A stretch of DNA of 27,764 nucleotides, taken from positions 1 to 27,764 of IMG/VR virus record IMGVR_UViG_3300035145_001244. One strand, 5' to 3'. Below are positions 5,631 through 11,283 of the stretch, in pieces. Each line of letters starts with the position of its first letter. Position 1 is the stretch's first letter. The notes beneath the pieces are model-generated. The model was given only the letters and a program-made list of their open reading frames with translations, ran no database searches and had not been told where the DNA came from. Origin of the DNA: a virus. Position numbers and translations under genes: made by a program.

Positions 5631-6468
5631 TAGGACTTGGTAAGCCGCTATAATAATCCCAATCTTTTAGATCATCTCGATGAATTGAAATATCCCACTT
5701 TGGATCATACCAAAACCTTCTGCCTTTAGGATCTATACGAGTATTCATCTCTTTGTTTCCATAACAGAGCATAAATTTTTCTTGAAGAGCATCTGTACCG
5801 AATGGATTATCCCAGTCTTTAATGCTTCCACCGCCTTTAGCATAAGCCAACATCGGAATATCTGTACACAATTGAATGATCTGTGGGTACTTGGTCAATT
5901 GCATTGATGCTGGTAAGAATGGATCAACATCACCTAAGCGATAAATGATTTCAGCTCGTAGGTAATTACCAATACCGTTAAAATATTTTTGGTTCATCAT
6001 GACCTCATAAAGTGGCTTACGAAAAACTGGCTTAGTTAAGTTGGTCATAATATTCAAAAAGAATTCTTTAGGATCTGTGGTCGGATCTGGGCCTCTGTCC
6101 TCATTCCAAGCAACACCTTGTTTCCACTTGCCAAAACGCCTAACGTCTACAAATGAGAGTGTAGTTCCATCTTTACGATAGAATTTAAGATGAGCGTGTT
6201 TTGGTTCATGTGCAGTATTAGTAACCTTAAAATGCCCGCTCATGCCCATTGTCATGCGAATAGGAATAGTTTGGCCAGTATCATCACACGTGATAGTCAA
6301 TACAATCTCTTTACCTCTACTTTCAGATGAGAGTCTCCAATATTTAAAAGGAATATCAAGATCTTGACCCTTGTGTTCTGGATTCTTTTCTACATATGTG
6401 TAAACAAGACCTTCAGAGGCCCTGTTTACAAAGTCTGATGTTAATTTAAGTTCTGCTAATTCAGGCAT
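5617..6468 (-). CDS. Fpg/Nei-family DNA glycosylase without a zinc finger
   Basis: A 283-aa formamidopyrimidine-DNA glycosylase/AP lyase family protein, which removes oxidised bases and cuts the abasic site. The start MPELAE keeps the catalytic Pro2 and Glu3. A lysine at 53 (SRGKEI) matches the family beta-elimination Lys. MGMSGHF (74-80), DVRRFGK (108-114) and the helix-two-turn-helix KYFNGIGNYLRAEI (161-174) are typical. The C-terminus lacks the four-Cys zinc finger of bacterial Fpg; instead it has a single Cys and TRIDPKGRRFWYDPKW (243-258), which looks like the zincless finger of NEIL1 and plant Fpg. It overlaps the upstream gene by 8 bases. Whether it serves repair or modified-DNA processing is open. 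Confidence 0.92.
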   Translation of the reverse strand: MPELAELKLTSDFVNRASEGLVYTYVEKNPEHKGQDLDIPFKYWRLSSESRGKEIVLTITCDDTGQTIPIRMTMGMSGHFKVTNTAHEPKHAHLKFYRKDGTTLSFVDVRRFGKWKQGVAWNEDRGPDPTTDPKEFFLNIMTNLTKPVFRKPLYEVMMNQKYFNGIGNYLRAEIIYRLGDVDPFLPASMQLTKYPQIIQLCTDIPMLAYAKGGGSIKDWDNPFGTDALQEKFMLCYGNKEMNTRIDPKGRRFWYDPKWDISIHRDDLKDWDYYSGLPSPNAYK

Positions 6469-6787
6469 TTTGAGTCTTTTTTACTAGAGATTCGAGAGCA
6501 TCAATAAATTCCCAAGCGTTACTCTTACCACCGATATTCCATGTGGTCAGCTCATTGATTGTGTATTGAACATCATATGTTTTCCAATCATAGAGTGTAT
6601 AGTAGTCACCATCGAATTCAAAAACCCATTCAAATTGGGTTTTGCCATCGCCTGACTCTTGATTAAACGTAGGCTGACCAAGTGCTTCGATCAACTCTGA
6701 ATATTTTACACCATAAAGGTGTCCTTTAAGACTAGTGCCCCCGATTTTCTCGAGAGCCCAGTCTTTATCTTGAATTACTTCTATCAT
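6461..6787 (-). CDS. Conserved phage protein, unknown function (WKTYD / WNIGG type)
   Basis: A 108-aa protein with a central motif YTLYDWKTYDVQYTINELTT followed by WNIGGKSNAWEFIDALESL. I associate this pattern with small uncharacterised proteins of large tailed phages. Aromatic and acidic residues dominate; no catalytic residues stand out. It overlaps the Fpg-like gene by 8 bases and follows the next gene by one base, so the three are probably co-transcribed from promoter copy 4. Confidence 0.85.
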   Translation of the reverse strand: MIEVIQDKDWALEKIGGTSLKGHLYGVKYSELIEALGQPTFNQESGDGKTQFEWVFEFDGDYYTLYDWKTYDVQYTINELTTWNIGGKSNAWEFIDALESLVKKTQNA

Positions 6788-6788
6788 A

Positions 6789-7175
6789 TTATACGTAACG
6801 ATTTACAAGTGAAATAGGAAACTTATAGGTTTTACCAGTGTTATTGCTCACAGCCAAGATTGGATATTTAGAGCTACGTGGCTTATAACCGGTGATGGTG
6901 AAGATGTCACCTTGATAGTTAAAGGCATCTCCGAGTTCGGCATTAATACCTTTGATATTCTTATAACGATTAAAGTCAATGGCCTCTTTGGTCATTACTG
7001 TACCGTCATTAAGAGTACACACCTCAATTTTAGTAGAGTAGTTATCAGTGGTGAAACGCGTGTTCTTAAGGTTGATCTCAACTCCATACTTTTGAGCTAC
7101 AGCTGAAAGAGCGTTCTCGATTTCAGCATTGATTTGGCGAATGTTCGCGCGGTCGAATGAATTTACTTTTGACAT
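6789..7175 (-). CDS. Conserved phage protein, unknown function
   Basis: A 128-aa protein. An N-terminal helix (about 8-30) is followed by beta-rich segments and a C-terminal YQGDIFTITGYKPRSSKYPI motif and GKTYKFP. The C-terminal part resembles a small beta-barrel domain seen in uncharacterised phage proteins; I cannot name the family. It is the first gene after promoter copy 4, whose -10 box lies about 40 bases upstream of the ATG. Confidence 0.82.
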   Translation of the reverse strand: MSKVNSFDRANIRQINAEIENALSAVAQKYGVEINLKNTRFTTDNYSTKIEVCTLNDGTVMTKEAIDFNRYKNIKGINAELGDAFNYQGDIFTITGYKPRSSKYPILAVSNNTGKTYKFPISLVNRYV

Positions 7176-7205
7176 TTGTTTGTTTTTTTAAGTTTGACTA
7201 ACAAT

Positions 7206-7266
7206 TACAGATCTAATATACCACAAATATTTGACATAAAAAAATCTGGAGCTAAAAATTTACCAA
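7206..7266 (-). promoter_or_regulatory. Early-type promoter cassette, copy 4
   Basis: On the minus strand: GTAAATTTTTAG, CCAGATTTTTTTATGTCAAA, TTTGTGG and the box TATATTAG (7213-7220). The 26 bases from the box outward (7203-7228) are identical to copy 5. The left end overlaps the last codons of the glycosyltransferase gene. Confidence 0.75.
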
Positions 7267-7907
7267 CTTTTTTTCAATTTTTCATCATCTACCCATGAAA
7301 ATAGACGAGTCTCTTCTACATCATGCAAGACAATTGTATTATCAGTGATTTTGTTATCATAGAAGTATTCATAACTTAGGAGTGCAATATCAGTGTCCAT
7401 TGTTTGAATAATCTTATTGTTAAAGGTCTTGCAACCGTGAGCCCACGTTAGACTCTCATAGCATGATAAGCAATCCTCAATAACTCGACTACCTTTGACT
7501 GCACCATACACAGTACAATCAATAAGTGTATTATTATCTTGAGATGGTTTCATGCCAGCAAAAAAAGTGTGCTGTGGCGCTAGCTTATCTAAGACGACGT
7601 CAAATGGTCGAATAGGTCGAGCGTCTAAGTCACAATAGACTCCACCATAATCTCGAAGAATCAAGAGTCTAACGCGGTCAGCAATAAAAGCCCAACGATA
7701 AAGCTCTGGATCTTTAAGATAACTTTGCAAGAATGGATCATCTTTATAGACCACATTAAAAATCTCATGATGCGACCACAATTTATATTCCCAATCGGGA
7801 TGCAGTCTTCGCATATCATTTGAGAAGTTTACACAATGCGGTGGGATCGACTTATCGCCGATCCAAATCTGATGAATTTTCTTTGGTATACCGCTCTTAT
7901 TTTCCAT
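7260..7907 (-). CDS. GT32-type (OCH1-like) glycosyltransferase
   Basis: A 215-aa enzyme of the DXD sugar-binding family (Gly_transf_sug). The N-terminus IPKKIHQIWIG (7-17) is the family opening motif. The catalytic segment AFIADRVRLLILRDYGG (74-89) leads to VYCDLD, where Asp93 and Asp95 form the metal- and sugar-nucleotide-binding DXD. In phages such enzymes may modify host surface glycans, phage DNA or virion proteins; the sequence does not say which. It has no signal peptide or membrane segment, so it is probably cytoplasmic. It overlaps the upstream gene by 11 bases. Confidence 0.9.
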   Translation of the reverse strand: MENKSGIPKKIHQIWIGDKSIPPHCVNFSNDMRRLHPDWEYKLWSHHEIFNVVYKDDPFLQSYLKDPELYRWAFIADRVRLLILRDYGGVYCDLDARPIRPFDVVLDKLAPQHTFFAGMKPSQDNNTLIDCTVYGAVKGSRVIEDCLSCYESLTWAHGCKTFNNKIIQTMDTDIALLSYEYFYDNKITDNTIVLHDVEETRLFSWVDDEKLKKSW

Positions 7908-8436
7908 AGACTTTTTCTTGGCGACTCATGAAATAGGCTACTTTTTTACTAGCGAATTCAACTCCGGCCAAATTACCTTTCGTAGCCTCTTGTTGCATAC
8001 GACTAGTCCAATACTGAATCTTCGGCAAATAGCCTTCAGCATATTTAGTCTCTTTAGCTACTCGAGTCTTTTTAGCTCGAGGCTTTTTAACCTCATAAGG
8101 ACGATCCCAATCACCGATTGAAATACTAACATAGAATGTTGGCACTGAACCGTAATCGCCGTCATAAACCAACTCTCGCTGATCTTCTTTACAAATGTTA
8201 GCAATCGTATTCAATACGTTCTTAATCTCAGGACGATCTTCATAGTGATCGTCAATCCAAAAATGATTAACCTGCTCATATCCACGAGGATCTTGAGTCA
8301 TTTCGATTGGACCATTAAGGATAGTTACACAAATTTGTGAGTGATTACGATTACGTACACTCAACTTAAACTCAGGAAGCGCTTTCTTTAAAGCTGCACG
8401 CTTAGCAGCTACTTGATCTTTAGTGATGTAAGGCAT
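7897..8436 (-). CDS. LPD29-domain-like phage protein
   Basis: A 179-aa protein. Residues about 10-120 resemble the LPD29 domain (large polyvalent protein associated domain 29) found in many phage and mobile-element proteins: an initial helix, ALPEFKLSVRNRNHSQICVT, then NGPIE and a DGDYGSVPTFYVSISIGDW segment. The C-terminal part (about 118-179) is basic, with KKPRAKKTR followed by a helical region. The biochemical role of LPD29 is not known to me. It is the first gene after promoter copy 5. Confidence 0.75.
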   Translation of the reverse strand: MPYITKDQVAAKRAALKKALPEFKLSVRNRNHSQICVTILNGPIEMTQDPRGYEQVNHFWIDDHYEDRPEIKNVLNTIANICKEDQRELVYDGDYGSVPTFYVSISIGDWDRPYEVKKPRAKKTRVAKETKYAEGYLPKIQYWTSRMQQEATKGNLAGVEFASKKVAYFMSRQEKVYGK

Positions 8437-8450
8437 AATGTTTAACTTTT

Positions 8451-8516
8451 AATTACAGATCTAATATACCACAAATAATTGACAAATAAAAATTTTAGAC
8501 TAAAAAGTTACGAACA
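8451..8516 (-). promoter_or_regulatory. Early-type promoter cassette, copy 5
   Basis: On the minus strand: GTTCGTAACTTTTTAG (which also encodes the end of the upstream protein), a T-run, TTTGTCAATTATTTGTGG and the box TATATTAG (8461-8468). It shares 26 identical bases with copy 4 and 17 with copy 3. Confidence 0.78.
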
Positions 8517-9034
8517 ACATCAATATTAACTTGTTCGTAACATGGTTTCCAACCGCCCGGTCTTTTAGACCTAAAGCCAGCTTTATCTAGTCTTTCGTTT
8601 TCCTCTGCTGTTATCCAACAACATCCAACATGCTTATCCATAAGCGCTCTAAGCTCTTCTCTAGACTTACATTTTACGTACTCTTCAAAGACTAATTCAT
8701 TTGGCGTCATATGCTCCCATTGCATCACGGTTTTTTTACCGGCATAGCCTAATATTTTTCTACCTTTACCGATTGCATATGTCAAGTCAAATGGACTTTG
8801 ATCTATACCTAATTCTTCAAATAACCGTAGGATCTCTTTTGAAACATGTGATGGTGGCAAAGAATTGGTCCATCTATAAACACCCTTCTTAAACGACTCC
8901 TTAGTTCTTTGATATAGAAGTTTTCGAGTGTACTCATCGACTTCTATAGAGTTTAAGTGATGAATAGCATCTATTTCACCCCACAAAGAACGTGAGTGCA
9001 CATCGTTCCAGATTTTTACATCTAGCTTTTTCAT
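8495..9034 (-). CDS. Phage protein of unknown function, weak HNH-like features
   Basis: A 179-aa protein with helical N-terminal two thirds. The C-terminal third contains MQWEHMTPNELVFEEYVKC, then CCWITAEENERLDKAGFRSK and PGGWKPCYEQVNI. The WEH...P start and ITxEEN segment weakly recall phage HNH-type endonuclease proteins, but the catalytic His/Asn pattern is not clear. Four Cys residues sit in this part. Its final codons form part of promoter cassette copy 5. The ATG at 9034 overlaps the stop of the upstream gene. Confidence 0.75.
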   Translation of the reverse strand: MKKLDVKIWNDVHSRSLWGEIDAIHHLNSIEVDEYTRKLLYQRTKESFKKGVYRWTNSLPPSHVSKEILRLFEELGIDQSPFDLTYAIGKGRKILGYAGKKTVMQWEHMTPNELVFEEYVKCKSREELRALMDKHVGCCWITAEENERLDKAGFRSKRPGGWKPCYEQVNIDVVRNFLV

Positions 9035-9318
9035 TAACCTAGTCTTTTATAAGTCTTAATAGTCTCAAGCTCATCATACTCTTCGACGATGTTGATCTCA
9101 TAACCCACATTTTTAAGAGCGGTCATAATCTCAGGTGCATCACAGTCCTCTTCAAAATAGAAAAGACCCAACTTAGCATTATAGAATGAGAATGGAGACC
9201 TAAGAGCCTCACATGATGCAACTTCCTCAACCAAGTTTTTATGAACTTGAAGATAGCCGTGGCTTGGTGTTGAGTAAAAATTAAGAGTCACTGATTTGGT
9301 AATAGTTTGATAATTCAT
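9034..9318 (-). CDS. Conserved small phage protein, unknown function
   Basis: A 94-aa protein. The pattern HGYLQVHKNLV, then SPFSFYNAKLGLFYFEEDCD, matches a layout I associate with short uncharacterised proteins in many phages (HGW.. followed by Y.EED.D). Mixed alpha/beta, no membrane segment. It is first in its transcription unit, downstream of the terminator-promoter cassette copy 6. Confidence 0.82.
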   Translation of the reverse strand: MNYQTITKSVTLNFYSTPSHGYLQVHKNLVEEVASCEALRSPFSFYNAKLGLFYFEEDCDAPEIMTALKNVGYEINIVEEYDELETIKTYKRLG

Positions 9319-9342
9319 AACTTCTGTTCTTTAATTACTCTA

Positions 9343-9350
9343 CTAATATA
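9343..9350 (-). promoter_or_regulatory. Early-type promoter box, copy 6
   Basis: The minus strand reads GGTATATTAG directly after a terminator T-run. About 25 bases separate it from the ATG at 9318. Confidence 0.65.
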
Positions 9351-9352
9351 CC

Positions 9353-9382
9353 AAAAAAAGCCCAAATAAAAAAATCTGGGCT
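9353..9382 (-). terminator. Intrinsic terminator abutting promoter copy 6
   Basis: On the minus strand AGCCCA (9377-9382) and TGGGCT (9359-9364) form a 6-bp stem, followed by seven T residues (9353-9359). The loop is T-rich. It would end the transcript of the 9396-9731 gene. Confidence 0.75.
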
Positions 9383-9395
9383 AAATTATTTTCGA

Positions 9396-9731
9396 TTATT
9401 TGTAAAATCTTCTAAAGACTGAGAACCAAAATGATTCCCATCGACTCATACCTGAGTTCCAGAGCTCTCTTTCTTCCATATCGCTTAACCAATCGAAGAG
9501 AGGTGTGCTTAAGAACATGAAGTCCCAGTTATCTATGGTGAAGCGCTTAACATTACCGCCATTTGGCAATCTACACTCAAAAGAGAGTAATGCGTATGGT
9601 CGGAAGTCTTTGATCACTTCAAAGAATGAAAAGCCCCAACATCCGTCTCCATCGTGTAGATATATGTCAAGTACGTTAATCTTTAGATTCCATCTTCGTG
9701 TCTTCCACGCTATCTTCTGTAATAGTCCCAT
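9396..9731 (-). CDS. Phage protein of unknown function
   Basis: A 111-aa protein rich in Trp, Phe and Arg, with segments KINVLDIYLHDGDGCWGFSF and YALLSFECRLPNG. I recognise no family. I chose the ATG at 9731 (MGLLQKIAWKTRRW), preceded by an A-rich leader; an upstream in-frame ATG at 9782 would add an unconvincing stretch, MRCGTCQPINLKKQQIK, that overlaps another small frame. The gene ends at an intrinsic terminator. Confidence 0.75.
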   Translation of the reverse strand: MGLLQKIAWKTRRWNLKINVLDIYLHDGDGCWGFSFFEVIKDFRPYALLSFECRLPNGGNVKRFTIDNWDFMFLSTPLFDWLSDMEERELWNSGMSRWESFWFSVFRRFYK

Positions 9732-9807
9732 TTTTATTTGTTGTTTTTTTAAGTTGATTGGCTGACATGTTCCACATCTCATCCCAAAAAATCATATCAT
9801 CACCCAT
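9676..9807 (-). CDS. 43-aa ORF overlapping its neighbours
   Basis: This frame reads MGDDMIFWDEMWNMSANQLK and then a polar, Lys/Thr/Asp-rich tail ending MESKD. Its ATG lies in the last codons of the gene upstream (AATGGGTGA), suggesting translational coupling. It overlaps the first 56 bases of the downstream gene in another frame. The start is well placed and the composition looks protein-like, but there is no homology evidence. Confidence is moderate to low. Confidence 0.45.
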   Translation of the reverse strand: MGDDMIFWDEMWNMSANQLKKTTNKNGTITEDSVEDTKMESKD

Positions 9808-10093
9808 TGCTTTCATTCTCTACAATATATGTTAGTTCAGCCTCTGGATCATTAATAACCTGTACAATGACTGGCTTAGGTGCACCAGATGCTGATAAGA
9901 TCTTCTTGGCTCTGTTCCAAGCACCAGCTTTAATACATCCACGAACACCGGAGCCCAAATCACCAGAATTCACTAAAATGCTTTCTAGATGATCGTAAAT
10001 AAATTTAGATCGATCTACATCGTCATAGTTAGCAATGTATGCATTGTATGTGTAGTTATTATACATAGTCTTGATAATCTTCATACTCATCAA
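9800..10093 (-). CDS. Phage protein of unknown function
   Basis: A 97-aa protein. A tyrosine-rich N-terminus (MYNNYTYNAYIANYDDVDRS) is followed by a helix-rich centre (KAGAWNRAKKILSASG) and a short beta/acidic end. No family recognised. Several starts are possible: ATG at 10093, and ATG at 10066 (MYNNY), which would reduce the overlap with the upstream ORF from 35 to 8 bases and is the more usual arrangement. Confidence 0.75.
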   Translation of the reverse strand: MMSMKIIKTMYNNYTYNAYIANYDDVDRSKFIYDHLESILVNSGDLGSGVRGCIKAGAWNRAKKILSASGAPKPVIVQVINDPEAELTYIVENESNG

Positions 10094-10226
10094 GATCTTT
10101 CATGCTTTTTACTCGACGATGATCAAAATGAGGTTCTTGGTTACGTTGACGCTTCTTTTTAAAGTTCAGCTTACGTTTGCGATCTTCAGGATTGTGGTCC
10201 TCGCGTGAAGGCTTACGCTTTTTCAT
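10059..10226 (-). CDS. 55-aa highly charged protein
   Basis: This frame starts MKKRKPSREDHNPEDRKRKL, continues with a lysine/arginine-rich stretch (FKKKRQRNQ) and switches to an acidic tail (MKDLDEYEDYQDYV). The strong basic-to-acidic polarity suggests nucleic-acid or RNA polymerase binding, as in many small early phage proteins, but that is a guess. The ATG at 10226 lies 13 bases after the stop of the upstream gene. Confidence 0.65.
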   Translation of the reverse strand: MKKRKPSREDHNPEDRKRKLNFKKKRQRNQEPHFDHRRVKSMKDLDEYEDYQDYV

Positions 10227-10238
10227 TAGTACTTGGGT

Positions 10239-10484
10239 TTAATCGATGTTATTCTCAGGAGTTTCACCTGGCCAACGAGTATCAGAATACTCAAACTGCT
10301 GATCAGCCGTACTAGTTGTACAATATGGCTCGAAAGGTGGGTTGTATGGGTTGGTAGTCTCGCTTGGAGTATATGGGATCCAAGTAATATTTGGTTCTTG
10401 GATGTTATTCAGAAGAACTACAGCTTCTTCGGCTGTAATGTGCCCTTCATCTAAAAGTCGTTGTACAATTGATGCTTTAGTCAT
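10239..10484 (-). CDS. Small Pro/Thr-rich phage protein, unknown function
   Basis: An 81-aa protein. The N-terminus MTKASIVQRLLDEGHITAEE is a helix-turn-helix-like segment with the GHITAEEAVVLL pattern seen in short C-terminal oligomerisation motifs. The rest is Pro-, Thr- and Tyr-rich and probably disordered. A TATAAAAAATAAAAG sequence just ahead of the ATG could be a weak late-type promoter. Confidence 0.7.
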   Translation of the reverse strand: MTKASIVQRLLDEGHITAEEAVVLLNNIQEPNITWIPYTPSETTNPYNPPFEPYCTTSTADQQFEYSDTRWPGETPENNID

Positions 10485-10528
10485 CTCTTTTATTTTTTAT
10501 ACTTAAATCAGTGATAAGGTTTCAAAAA

Positions 10529-10541
10529 TAACGGGTCGGCC
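10529..10541. repeat. 13-bp inverted repeat, left arm
   Basis: TAACGGGTCGGCC lies 8 bases beyond the stop of the 10550-10963 gene. Its exact reverse complement is at 10986-10998. Both arms are GC-rich in AT-rich surroundings. Confidence 0.85.
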
Positions 10542-10549
10542 GGGTTTAA

Positions 10550-10963
10550 TTATTTAGAGAGGACTCTCTCCTTAATTGAGTTAATTTCGTGAAACATATT
10601 GTCCACGAAAGCTGTGTTGTCGTTAAATTTAGTTTGAAGACGATCTTCTAATTTATCAGTGCGAGAATCAATGTAAGCATATAGCTTATTCATTTCATCG
10701 TGTACATGATTATTCAATGTATCCGCGTAATCAATTGTTTTATCGCCCATTCTATCGATTCGATCAATCTCACCATCAATGCGACGGTTTAATAGTTCTT
10801 CTCGATGGTCTTGCTCTCTTGCGAGAGTGTCTACGTAATCTTGGATTGTTTGTAATTCGTCACGCAAGTTCTTAACCTGCACGGCAGTCCTAAACATACT
10901 TACGACACCAACTAAAGTTGCCACCGTCAATACACCTAGAACGAAATAGAGTAATTGTTCCAT
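10550..10963 (-). CDS. Membrane-anchored coiled-coil protein
   Basis: A 137-aa protein. Residues about 4-24 (LLYFVLGVLTVATLVGVVSM) form one membrane segment. The rest is a long charged coiled coil (about 30-135) with repeats of the type REELLNRRIDGEIDRIDRM. The topology, a short N-terminal anchor with a soluble rod, resembles inner-membrane spanins, but also many unrelated anchors, so I give no function. The gene is exactly enclosed by a 13-bp inverted repeat. Confidence 0.82.
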   Translation of the reverse strand: MEQLLYFVLGVLTVATLVGVVSMFRTAVQVKNLRDELQTIQDYVDTLAREQDHREELLNRRIDGEIDRIDRMGDKTIDYADTLNNHVHDEMNKLYAYIDSRTDKLEDRLQTKFNDNTAFVDNMFHEINSIKERVLSK

Positions 10964-10985
10964 GTTATTATATTGTTTTTTTGGT

Positions 10986-10998
10986 GGCCGACCCGTTA
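10986..10998. repeat. 13-bp inverted repeat, right arm
   Basis: GGCCGACCCGTTA is the reverse complement of 10529-10541. It lies between the KTSC gene's stop and the start of the membrane coiled-coil gene. Confidence 0.85.
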
Positions 10999-11002
10999 AA
11001 GA

Positions 11003-11236
11003 TTATTGAGTTACAGCTTCATTAATTTTCTCAAAATCATATTTACCTTTGATGTATTCGTTAAGTGCTTTACCTTGAGATTGTGCCGAGTTAAAGGCCT
11101 CAAAGTCAGCAGCTTCTACACCGTAATAAACATATGACGCGTGATTAAAATGAACTGTAAGAGTTTTGTGTTCATAATTATATGCAGCCGAAGTCAAAGT
11201 CGAGCTGTCATACTGAGAATGTGTTGATTTAATCAT
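11003..11236 (-). CDS. KTSC-domain protein
   Basis: A 77-aa protein matching the KTSC domain over almost its whole length: an initial S..YDSSTLTSAAYNYEHKTL, a beta strand LTVHFNHASYVYYGV, then a helix and the SQGKALNEYIKGKY end. KTSC domains are short beta-rich modules found alone in phages or fused to other enzymes; their role is unknown. A CATATAAAGAC late-like sequence lies upstream of the ATG at 11236. Confidence 0.88.
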   Translation of the reverse strand: MIKSTHSQYDSSTLTSAAYNYEHKTLTVHFNHASYVYYGVEAADFEAFNSAQSQGKALNEYIKGKYDFEKINEAVTQ

Positions 11237-11283
11237 GTTAAAGATGTTTAGTCTTTATATGATCAGAGAAGAAATAGTTTCAA

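Noticed and set aside
9732-9782. N-terminal extension MRCGTCQP... of the 9396-9731 gene
   Set aside because: It overlaps another protein-like frame and adds unconvincing residues; the ATG at 9731 has a typical A-rich leader.
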